This document shows positions 37,313 to 49,700 of a DNA stretch of 64,000 nucleotides, one piece after another. The DNA comes from Diphasiastrum complanatum (taxonomy: Eukaryota > Streptophyta > Lycopodiopsida > Lycopodiales > Lycopodiaceae), in assembly GCA_029204225.1 (NCBI GenBank), contig CM055093.1, forward strand, positions 22,129,436-22,193,435, given 5' to 3'. A model generated the notes under the pieces. That model was not told the DNA's origin. It ran no database searches and saw nothing but the letters and a program-made list of their open reading frames with translations. The translations under genes were made by a program, and so were the position numbers. Each line of letters opens with the position of its first letter. Within the stretch, counting starts at the first letter, position 1.

Positions 37313-37747
37313 ATGGCTCCGTTGTGGATAGTATTTGCATCCGGGATGGTGCTGATGCTGCTGAGTTCATGTTTCCTGAACCTCATTCACAATGATGCTA
37401 CTCTTAGATTCTTCGGAAATCAGCCGACATATGCTTGTGCAGATGGATTTCTTTCCAGCTTCAAAGAATTTCCGTTTTGCAATACGTCTTTGTCAATCGG
37501 AGACCGTGTGGACGATCTTGTGGGACGCTTGACTCTATCAGAGAAGATTCAGCTTCTAGTGAGTGAAGCAGCGGGTGTGCCAAGGTTGGGAGTGCCTCCG
37601 TACCAATGGTGGCAGGAAGCTTTGCACGGGGTGGCAGTTAGTCCTGGCGTGCATTTCATGGCACCAATACCTGCAGCCACAAGCTTTCCTCAAGTCATAC
37701 TTACGGCAGCTTCTTTCAATGCAACCTTGTGGAATGAAATCGGCAAG
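37313..37747 (+). CDS. Gene B exon 1
   Basis: 435 bp, residues 1-145, ending [10 protein letters not shown]. Donor AAG|GCAAGA: a GC donor exactly where gene A has AAG|GTAAGA. Reading through meets a stop within 15 bp, and no nearby GT would keep the protein aligned. Confidence 0.88.
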
Positions 37748-40700
37748 GCAAGAATTTCCTGAAATTGCACTAGCATCATCATGTAGAAAATTACTTTCAC
37801 ATTGGAAGGGCAACTAATTGCATTACCTGTCATCACTATCTACGATATTATAATATTGCAATGGTAGATAATTGCACTAGCATGATTATGTACTTACAAC
37901 CATATCTTTAGACATAGTCACAATGGAGTACCAAGCTAGTAAATTTTGGACCCCATGGGCTTCAAGGTGTCCCCCTGCGTGCACAAATCAAAATTCAAGC
38001 CATCTTCATCAATGTTGCAATGTAGTTTGATGTGGCTTATTTTCTATAGACAATTGTTTCTCACTCATTTTGTATTATGTGATGGTTTAAATCTAGATTT
38101 ACCCTTTGATAATACTATCAAAAGCCTCAAACTTCGCATTGAAGTTCATGTAAATAGTTTGTGCTATGAGAAATGGCCTAGCCCCTTTAGCAGTTTTCAT
38201 TTTTGTGACTTACTTAAAAAATCCAATTCAGTTTAAAAACTATAGGCTTCTTTTAGCAAGTATATTGAGTTTATTATTAACCCTTAATCCAGTCATAATG
38301 ATCTTGATTGATACACTGTTCATTTGTACTTTTCTTGGATTTGTAAATCGATACTGCAACCTTATGCTTGTGTTTCCATAGGCAGTCTCCACTGAAGGAA
38401 GAGCAATGTATAACTCTGGACTGTCAGGTCTGACATTTTGGAGTCCAAATATCAACATATTTAGAGATCCTAGGTGGGGTCGAGGACAAGAAACTCCCGG
38501 AGAAGATCCTTTGCTAGCAAGCAGATATGCAGCCAGTTATGTCAAAGGTCTACAAGATGGAGACTATGAGGGGATAAATGGAACAGAACCAAGTGTGATC
38601 TCAACACCTGCTTTTAGCCAAGTGGTTACTAATCGTACAGGACCCAAAAGGTTAAAGGTCTCAGCTTGTTGCAAGCATTTCACAGCATATGATATGGAAA
38701 ACTCAGGAGGTACCGATGCTTTCCACTTCAATGCACAGGTAACTGAGATATCCTTAACTGCAGGTTTGCAGTCTCTCATGTTCTTCATTTGTTTCAATGT
38801 GAAACAGGATTTTGCATGAAATTTTTGTTCTCACTTTTACATGTTGCTTGAATGTTTCTAAAATGTAGCAGCCTAAATTGATAATAAATTTACATATGCA
38901 AACCTAACAAAAGCCAGTTTATTTGATATCATAACGAGTCCTTGCATGCGCTCAAGTAAGTTTTGTTTGTTGCTATAGACCAGACTCGCAGACATGCGCG
39001 TCCGGGGGGTTTTGGGCATTTTTGCGTCCGCGTTCGACCCCCGGACGCATCCGTTTTTTTTTTTTTTAACTAAAAAATACACATAAAAAAATTATAAAAA
39101 AAAAAAATTTGCGCCCACCCCGGACGCACGTTCGCGCCCAGGGGCCGCTTCCTTAGGACCAGAGCTACAAGCTTTGTGCTTGCCGTTACCTTGTTGATTC
39201 TCCACAGTTATTGACTCAACCTCTATCTTGCCACCCGACGACAAATTTCATAGCGAGATCCTGTGCATCATAGAACGAGCCATAAAAAACTAAGGTGCAA
39301 GTAGTGATTCATTGTGCAAACCGATATCTAGTGAAGTTGTAAAACCACAAGGTAGCTGCGTGCAGAGGCTAGCGAGTTTTCCATGTATTATCGGACCTCT
39401 AGAATATATATAAAACCAAAGAGGTAAGTTTCGATAGAGAGGATGCATTTGTTAAACAGTTTAACACCACATTTGAAAGAATCAGAAATATTATTGATGA
39501 GTCTAGGGAGGCTTTCAGAACATGTAAAAAGACTGCATGTTACTGTCTCTCCTGTTCTTCATTTCTTTCAATGTGAAACAAAGTTCCCTCATTTCATTTT
39601 GCCTGTTGGTAGATATTTTAATGGTTGTTGTGAGCCCAGTAGCTTGTGCACCTGTAAGCCCATTTTATTGCTGCCTGAATATTCATGCAATTAACACACG
39701 CATGCACTTTTTGACTTATCTGAAAAAAAATTATTGAACTCAATGCAACTGTTTTTTTGTAAGGAATGTAGGAATGTCTCCCGCAACCAAACACAAAAGC
39801 TACTAATGTGAAGCTTTCATGAAATTAAAGGGGAACAAGGAAATCAATCACCTTTTTATACGAGAATTGGGGCTTTTACATGTTGATTGAATATTTCCTA
39901 AATGTAGAAGCCTAGATTGATTATAAATTTTAATATGCAAATCCAACAGTCTGGTTTATTCAATGCCATATACTGTCTATGCATATAATCTACTCAAGAA
40001 GTCTTTTTGCTCTATGTAGCTAGCTCATGAAATCATCGGTTGTGAATTGTAATCCAGTTGGTGACAGTTATGATCTCTGTATTGATCCTCTTTTGTCACA
40101 GTACAGTTACAAATTTTGTTCCTTATTTTTTACCACAATACTCTGAAGCTGGCCCTTATCAGTTTTTCATACCGATTGAATCAACTCTCAATTGTTGAAG
40201 CAAAGACTTGCTTTCCGCCCAACGACAGACATCAGAGCAAAATCTTGCGTATCACAGGGGAAGCTTTAAAAAAAATGGCACAAGTAGTATCCATTGTGCA
40301 ACTTATTCTACATGATGGCCGAGTTGATGAATGAAGAACAATGTGTTTTTCTGTTTAATAGCTGATGACATATATTCAAAGCTGAAGATCGTGGAGAGTT
40401 TGCTAGCCTCTTATGATCGTTGCCTAAAGTTAGTTTGTTGTTTACATCTGTTCTAGAGAGCTGAAGATACGTGGAGAGCTTGCCAGCCTCTGGTGATCAT
40501 TGCACACAGCTGCCTCTTTGTTTTATACCTTTACTAGATATCAATTTGCACAAATCGCTTCAACAACTGTTTTACATATTTTCTGGAGAGCTATAAGATA
40601 CATGGAGAGCTTGCCAGCTTCTGGTGATCGTTGCACACAGCTACCTCCTTGTTTTACAGCTTTACTAGATATTAAGTCCCTTCTATACTTTATATGGGTA

Positions 40701-43700
40701 GTTTCTAGAAATACATAGCTCCTAATGGGAAGTTTCAAGATAACCCACAACCCATGACTGGCAGCTTTTATAAAACTAACACACCCCTACTTCGAATTTC
40801 TAGAGACAAGACTTTTCCTCACTTTTTGAATTGAGAAGGTGGCATCATATTCAAGTCTTAGGGTCCTAGTGAGTGTCAAGGGTGATCCCTTTGTTGACAC
40901 CTCCTAGTGAGGGCTGCCCATTAAGATTTCAAAATCAACAGAGATTGACACCTTGGGGAAGTGATCTAAAGACTGATCACTACTAGTTTTCCCAAATTTT
41001 TGAACATCGCTGCCCTCCTCATAGATCCCTTTTCCTCCTTGAAAAAGTCAAGATAAACTTTGAGGAATGATGGAGTATCACATTATTAAGTAGTTAGAAT
41101 CATGCTATCTTTTCTTGAAGCATTTTTTTATGTTGATATTTTAGGAGATCTACTTGCATTTTAATTGAATTGTCCACATGGCTGTGCCCATTGCATAAGC
41201 ATCAATTAGTCTGTTTCCATGGAATCTCAATGGGCTTTCACGTACTAGTGAATTTGAGCGTATAACATCTATACATGAATTTGGCCACTTTCACAGGCAT
41301 GCCTATTTCACGTGTCCATAATCACAATCATGAGTAGGAAGAGATGTAACTCACCATGTTTTGGGCATATATCAATGATCACAATAGATAAACCAAACTC
41401 TACTAGGTTTCGATGAACTATGGTTGGTTAATAGAGCCTCCAAGTTTAGGAACCATAGTTACAATCAGTGAAAACCTTGGACCCCCTTCTCTTGTAAGAT
41501 GTAATCTTCTATTAAACTTTGCATATTATCTTTTATATTATTGCAACTACTTGATTACTAACAAGTTACAAGCTCCAAGCTGCAAGCTGCAAGAGAGTAT
41601 GTCAAATTCAAGTTCCATAAATCTTTGCGAGTGTTTCTTTGCCAAAACGATTTCATCTAATGTAATCAATTGAGGGATTACATTCTTGAAATGGTCAAAG
41701 CAATTGAAATGGTTGGCTGCTAGATGCTAGAAATCACGGAAAGGCAAAACCAGTCTGTTCCACCCATCCAACGCTTCTCTCATATCGAATGCCCCTCCTA
41801 GCCCAGTGTGAGTTGCATGGAGTAGGTAGCAGTCTAACTACCGTTTTGCTGTCCATGTTGAATGCATGTGAATATTGTTGCATGGGAAGTCCCAGTTAAT
41901 TGCTGTTGGACTGCATGACCCCCAACTACCATGCATGTACCTACTGCCAGGTGTGCATGCATGCAACTGACTCACACTTTCCTTTGCCCTACTATCGTTT
42001 TTGCATCTAATGTCTCTCTTGGGTTCAGTCAGGGTTATGGTCTCGTAACACTTCCTCCCCCTTGAGAGCCGTCTTGGTCCTCTAAGACGAAATTTGGAAA
42101 TAGTTTGTAAAGAACACTACCCCTCTCCCAAGTGGCATTCTCAACAGGCTGATCCTTCCACTTAACTAAATATTCTTGATATAGAGTATGACGTGTTTGC
42201 ATCTCTCCTAGTATCAAGAATGCTTTCTGGCTCGTGTGGAAGTTGTTGAGTATCCACGGGCATAACTAGAACATTGTCTCTTACTAGAGTATTTGATCTA
42301 GCTAAAGCCCTACATAACTAGCTGATGTGAAATACTGGATGTGCTTTAGTGTTTTTCAGGAGAAACTTAGAAGGTTAAAAAGGAAAGGTTAAAGCCTTAG
42401 CTCTAAATGAAGCCCACTTGCCAAATTGATTTCCGAAGACACACCCGTCAACGAGAGCTTCAAACTGCATGCAACAAGGTCTTGGAATTGTTTGAGAGGT
42501 AAACCGTCTTCAAACAGGAGAATTTGCTTCTAAACTGGAGGTCTGATGCCAATTAGCTGCTTCAGGGAATGCTGTCATCAATGTTTTGTATGATTGCTGG
42601 ATTGCATGTCCTTGATTATGAAGGAAAAAGTACATGCAATAGGATAGAAGTGGGCTGCAACAAAGTCACTAGTTTGGTAGCAAAAGACAAAGGATTTTTT
42701 TACTGGATTTGCAAGAAAAGTATGCTGTAAAACTGCCAGAATAGTTCGCTGGACCCTGTCCAAAATATGTGCGAATATCTGCCGGAAATTTTGGGAAAAG
42801 GGTGCACCAGAAACTGATGGAATCAATTGTGCCCTGCTTGCTGAAAATCGTGGAAAAGATGTGCTCAGATTTCTGGAAAATTAGAGCTCAGTTCTGCTAG
42901 AAATTTTAGGGAAAGGAGTTCATTGTTGGCCGCCTCAAAAATTTTGCTAAAAACTGGTCACTGGACAGTTCTTTGGAAACGAGAAACTTCTTTGCAATCG
43001 TCCGTCCTTAGGAAATGAAGAACATAATGTTTCTGAGTTGGGGGAAGTGGGCGTTGTCAATCTGAATTTCCAGTGACCTTTTGCTGCTAGAAAAATCACC
43101 TTTTGATTGATGGAAAACTTCACATCTAACAAGGGTTCTTGGGTGCCGAATTTGCTTAGTACTGATAGCAATGGAAGCATGCACACTGTAGGCAAGGATA
43201 GGTGTGGATCTGATACCAGTGTTAGATGCTACAAACCACTATACATGCTGCTTTCCAATATTCCATAGTTGGTACTGCCATGAATTGACTTACCAAGCTT
43301 ACATCATAACTGATATCTGGTCTAGTGGTGGTGAGATATGCAAGACTCCCAACAAGTTGACGATATAAAGTGCTATCTACTGATCCACTATCATCAACAC
43401 GAGTTAGCTTTACTAACCTCACTAAGCGAAGTCAAGGGCTTGCAATCAGACATATGAAATCTTTCTAAAACTCCATGAGTGTACTTAGCTTGTGAAAGCT
43501 TGACATTGCTTGCATTTTGCCACACTTCTATGCCTAGATAGTAGTGTATCAGATCTAAGTCCGCCATCTCAAAGTGCTTGCATAGATCAACTTTGATAGA
43601 CTTTACTAGGTCCTCACCGTCTCCGTTGATGATAATATCATCTACATTCAACACTACTAAGGCAACACTATCACCACTAGTGAAAACATAAAGATTGGGA

Positions 43701-46700
43701 CCAGAATTCATTCTCACAAAGTTGTAAGAGAGAAAATAGCTATTTATGCATCCATACCACGCACGTGTGCTTGCTTTAGACCATATAGCGCCTTCTGTAG
43801 CTTGCATGCTTTGTCTTCTTGGCCCTTGATTGCATAGCCTTGTGGTTGGAGCGTATTCCTCTTCTAAGTCACCATTTAGAAACGCCGATTTCACATCCAT
43901 TTGGTGAACGTTCCATCCAAGATATGAAGCTAATGCGATCTCTAAGCGCAAAGTAGCCTTATCACAGGAGCAAATGTTTCTTCATAGTCGATACCTTTAC
44001 TTTGCTCATAGCCTTTGACCACTAACCTCACCTTGTGCTTCGCAATTGATCCATCTGCATGAAATTTGTTGTACACCATTGCCAATGGGTTTCTTGTTTG
44101 GAGGTAGGTCAACAAGCTCCCAAGTAACATGTCTCTCAGTGGAGTCTAACTCCTCATTGCCCACTCTCTTGTTTGGAGGTAGGTCAACAAGCTCCCAAGT
44201 ACCATGTCTCTCGATGGAGTCTAACCCCTCATTGCCCCCTCTCTTGTTTGGAGGTAGGTCAACAAGCTCCTAAGTACCATGTCTCTCGATGGAGTCTAAC
44301 TCCTCTCTCATTGCCCCCCGCCATACCTTCGAGTCTTTTGCCTCCTCAAAGGATGCTCTTTCTTGACATTGGAGAATGTCCCTCATAAGGGCATAATTGA
44401 CTTGGTAGCAATTTGGAGCCATCCTATCTCTTGTTGATCTCCACGTCTCTCCATCCTTGCTGGATTCAGATTGATTCATCTTGGCATCTCTCATGAGAGT
44501 TTTAGACCATCTTGGTACTTTTTGTTGTGGTGAAACACTTCTTGGCAAATAGGTATCCCAAGGAGTGTCTTGATTCTGGTGATTGATCTTCTTGGTTCCA
44601 ATCGGCAAGTATCTTCCCCTTCGGTCAGTAATGGGAGGGGTTCAATCGTGGTCTTCAAGTTCATCACGATCATCTTGCTCAACTTCATGAGGTATGAGTT
44701 CCTCATCCTCCTCCAAGATCGTAGGAAGTTTCCCACCTTCACCACCAACATTTGAATCAATTGATTTCTCTATCATATGCATCTCATCTAAGATCACATC
44801 CTTGCAAGCTTCCAACCAATAGGAATTCGTCGAACCCATTTGTTTCATCATTGATCGTGCGCTTTCCACAATGGTGCGATTCTTCCTTTTCGCTACTGCA
44901 TTGCTATGTGGCGTATGTGCTTGTGTAAACTACCTCTTTACTCCATGCTCCTTGCAAAGTGTTTCAAATTCACCTGGTTTATATTCGCCCCCTCTATATG
45001 ATCTTAGCACCTTGATGTGTGCTTCCATCTGATTCTCCACTAAAGCCTTGAATTCCTAGAAACAAGTCAATGCATCTGATTTTTTCTTCAAGAAGTAGAT
45101 CCATGTCTTCCTAGAGCAATCATCTATAAAAGTCATAAAATAGTTGTTAGAAGTCATTATTTGTCCTATTTGTCTGGAGATTCCTCTGTTGATTTTCTGA
45201 TTGCGCAGTCAAGGTACCAGAAGGTACACCTTGGACGGCTGCTAGGGGTCATCAGAGTTTTTTTTTTCCTCCCTGGGTGGGATCTTCTCTAGAGATAGTA
45301 TGGCGAGTACAAAGCTTTCTCTAGGCTTGGATTGCGTGACTTCATGGGGTTAATGCCATATTTAATGAAGTTGGGTCAATGTATTTGGTTTTCAAGACCC
45401 AAGGAGCATTTTTTAACTTTTGGTCCATGTACTCAAGTTTGGAGGGGCCTAACTTATAATGGGGGAGGGTTGCTATGTATTAGTTCAAGTACCTTTTTAA
45501 CCCTAGTTGTGCCACCCTTCTTGAACTTCTCCCTATGGTGCATTCCCATCGCGCACCCTCGTGATTGATGTCTTTCATCAAGCATCCGTCTTGGACAAAC
45601 TCAACCTTCAAGTGTTGATTTGCCATGACCATAACAAAAAGTAAGTTTTTCTTTAGCCCTGGCACTTAAAGTACATATCTTCCCATTTGGAAACTGCACT
45701 GGTACGTTGCCCACTCCTTGTATTTGGTACATTGCCCATTGGCTTGTCTAAACTTTTCCCTGTCATTGATTGGTGAAAGCTTTCAAACCAATCTCTCTTT
45801 CCGGTCATGTGCCTAGTAACACCCAAATCAATGAACCATCTCGCATCATCATCAATCTACGAACCTAACGACCTCACGCCTCTGTTCTTCATGTAATATG
45901 ATCTCATGCAGGTCTTCAAAGGTGGGTAATCTCTCCGCAAATGAGCCAAAAGATTCACAAAAGGATGTCTCTTGCCTAGTTATAGACAATCCTCTTACTT
46001 AACTAAACATAACTATCTTGAGGGATAGTTAGCCCTTGTTAAGATTTATTTAAACTACATTGGGCCCTTTTTGGCCTATTGTCCTTATTAATTACTTTGA
46101 AGGGCCTAAAGAGGGAATCGCCTTGTTCTTAAGGCTAATAGCTCCTTTTGGGCCTTGTAGGCTTACATTGGATATTATCTTGCATGTATAAGCATGGATG
46201 TACTAACAGTACATGACAGGGATCCATTGGTGAGTGAGCTTCTTTACAATTGATCAGATTATATCCGATAGGGGTATTATGAAGATACCTTTGCTGAGTG
46301 ATATAAATCAGCCGTCTCGCTGATGCAATGCCACTGACGAACATTTGCAGTCCTTCAGATATGCCACTCATGGCCGTATAGAAACATCCCTAATGGGTTC
46401 CCCAATGGCAATCAACTGATCCCACAATTCCTTGATCCTAGTGAAGAAGGATCCCGCACTCTCATTGTCCTCCATTCGTATGGTATTCAACTTGGTCTTC
46501 AAAACCATCATACGAGATGGGTTCGCAGTTTGATATTGGGCTCTCAATGCTTCCCAAGCGCCTCTTGCCATAATGGCATCACTGATATGTGTGTCACATG
46601 GTCTTTCACCGACCAATTGATCAAATATAATGCCTTTTGTGTCATAGGCCCTCATATCAGCAAGAGTTGTATTCAGAGCTCCTTCTCCGTAAGGATACCC

Positions 46701-49700
46701 GTCATCTTGAATTTTCAAATACGGTAGTTGGAGATGCCATCCAGCTTGCTAGCCTCGCCCAAATCTGACTCTTTCAAGTGTGCCATCTCCAAATCCGTAG
46801 GCTAAAAAACGTGTTCTGATATCAATGACAATGTAAGAAGCTCAAATAATGACTTGCTATTTTTTCCTTACCAGGCCCGTCGTTGCTTAGGTGGCAAATT
46901 GAAAGCCAAGTTCACTTCAAAATGTAAAATGCTTTCCGCCACACACTACCAACTACCTGCTCCTTGAAAGGGGCAAATGACTTCCACTGAGTGGTTTCTC
47001 TTGGATCCAACCTCTGATAAACTCGTGCAAGCAACACTAATGATAAAGACATCAATTGGACTGCCCATCCATAGAGTAGATCCATACTCACCCCCATGTA
47101 GTGGCTACACTATGTTATTGATCAACGCCTTTTACGTCAGCTATGGTGTCCCATACCACCGCAACCCACATCTATTTTAGAGATGCCTTGTCTAGGTAGT
47201 GGATGATCACATGATTATCACTCCATACAAGCAACATTACAACAATCCATAAGAGTGCCTAGATAACATCCAGTGCACTTGTAGCTAACTCCCACTTCTA
47301 ATGTCGTAGATTAACAGTCATCCCTAACATAGGTCATAGTTCCCCATGCATACACTGAAGTTAATTTCTAGCTTTAGTCACAGTCCCCCATGCATCACTA
47401 GAACTATCTCAAGCCAACTTGAGCCCCTAACCTCCTCTAGGCTCCCTTGACCTAAAGTTAGTAGCTAACTAACCTAAGTTAGTTAGGGACATAACAACAC
47501 AACTTAATGCCGTCAAGACTCAAGACTAAATGCATCAAATCTCAAGACCCTTTGGCTACCTTCTTATTCTTCTCCTTATCCTTCTTCCTCTTCTTTTTCT
47601 TCTGTCTCGTTCTTTCTTCCTCTTCTCCTCCCTTTTTCTTCCTCCTCTTCTCCTCCTTTTTATTCATGTCCATATCCTTCCTTGTAGCACATTGCCTTGT
47701 TTCAAATGTTTGCTACTAAAAAAAAAGAGTTTGATACTTGGCGGTTGGAATCTGGCTGTCCTGATTACAACCCAGTACGTGGTTTGATTCTATTCGAACC
47801 ATGAGTCAAGGAAACACTACTACAAAGTATGGGCATCGGTAGTAGCAAATGCAGCTTCTATCAAAAGGAAGGAAGAGCCTTTAATTTGAAATGTGAAGCC
47901 TCGTCTTGTTGAAAATAAAAGTGGATTCATTTCTTTCTAGGAAATATACAGATTGTTTATAGGTTCAGAGTTTGCTATACGTAAAGCCTGTGAGAATATT
48001 ACCTGTCAAATCTACACGCGTGTCATTTTTTTAAGCAGCTTTTGGTTTATCAATTTTCGGATTCCCATAACAGGAGGAATATTTGAAACAGTGTTGTATT
48101 TCTGGTGATCTGATTGATTGTAGTCTTGCTTCAAGAATAGGAGGATGTATTTCTCTTTTGGTAGATCGATCTAGTTATTGTTTTTGTAGATCAGGTGACT
48201 GTGCAGGATCTGGAGGATACCTACAATGCACCTTTTAAAGCCTGTGTGCAAGATGGTGGAGTCAGCTGCATTATGTGTTCTTACAACCGCTTGAATGGAG
48301 TACCGACTTGTGCGGACTACAATCTGCTCACAAATACTATCCAGCAAAAGTGGCGACTTGATGGGTAGGTTATACGATTTGGTTCTTAACATGCAAAGTC
48401 AAGGCATTTAAACTGTGTAGTGGTCATAGAAGTTAAAAAAGTTTTTCATGTGTAGCATGGGACCTTATTATCACAGGTGATGAGCTTGGCTGGTTACACA
48501 GTTTGCTGATACAAACTAATCTTCCAATCAAAGGAAATGTAGTAGCATTTTATCAGTTTTGCAGCCATGCCATGCTAAGATCCCTATGAGGATGATATTC
48601 TCAGCAATTATTTGACTTTCAATGTTGATTACTTTCATAATTCTTTATAACTCGTAAATAGACCCTTATTGCACAGGAGATACAGGAAAACCTTTCCACC
48701 AAATGATCAGTTATATACCTTTCTTGGGACTTCCACTCTGAACCAAGGTTCACATGTCCCCTGCTCAAAGAGAGCCATCACAGCTTGTCCAACGCCCACC
48801 ACTATTACTCTATTGTGTGCAGGCACCAGCTTTGTTGCGTGGATCGAAACCTAGCGAAGCATTAGAAAGCTCATGGACTTCTAAGATCAGTCCTGTTTGT
48901 TAGTGTGGAAAGTCAAATTATGAAATCTTTGGATGAGCATTGGCCTGATCCTTATCCATAGTTCTTCTGTAGCTGCTCCTGATGATTAACATAACTAAGC
49001 TTGTCCAGAACATAGCAATTCGCGAATCATAGTTTTCAACAAGTCATTCTGATCTTTTATCTTTGAATTCATATTGTGAGATCACGTTTCTATCTCCTGG
49101 ACGAAGGCTCTATATCCTAGGTTTTAGTAATTCATATTTCAGTTGATGGGAATGGTTACATCCATGTCCTGTATATAGGATTCGGCATAATCCTAGACTT
49201 GGATATTCAATACACCAGTGAACGAGATTATTAATTACGCCACGTCATTCCGGACTAGGCCAGAAATGTAATTAATAACCTTGTGAGGTCCTAGGTGCTC
49301 TAATTGGACCTATGGAGCTTTTGCATGGTGATCGACTGCTTTTGGTGCAAGAACGGGAGATCAAATGCTTTTGGCTTGGAATAGGGGATTCTATAGGGAA
49401 TATTCCTTAATTTTCGGGGCCTATATATCTTGTAGAAACTCGCCCTACTCATTCAATTTTCCTGTTTCCAAGAGCCAGGATCATCTCCTATCATGCATTC
49501 AGTCACTATGGCTCGGGGGTGAAGCGGTTAGGAATTTGACTATCCGTTTCTCGTTAGTTGGGTGGTTTGGCTCCACAGGTGTCCTTTTGGTTGCATGCAA
49601 CAGGATCTAGGTAGATCTTCACTTGGCGATCCTTACAGGAAGCCAATTTGGAAATCTGCAATAAAAATCTGGAAAAAATTGAGGCCATCTTGCTCACCAG

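Larger units (their letters stand above)
38739..48194 (+). other. Gene B intron 2 (9,456 bp)
   Basis: Phase-0 GT-AG intron expanded by a tandem duplication near its 5' end, a GC-rich hairpin element, a chromovirus 3' end and a copia element. The gene A counterpart is 3.8 kb. Confidence 0.85.

Noticed and set aside
47507-47787. Overlapping 70- and 85-aa hydrophobic frames
   Set aside because: Produced by the pyrimidine-rich tract at 47559-47661.
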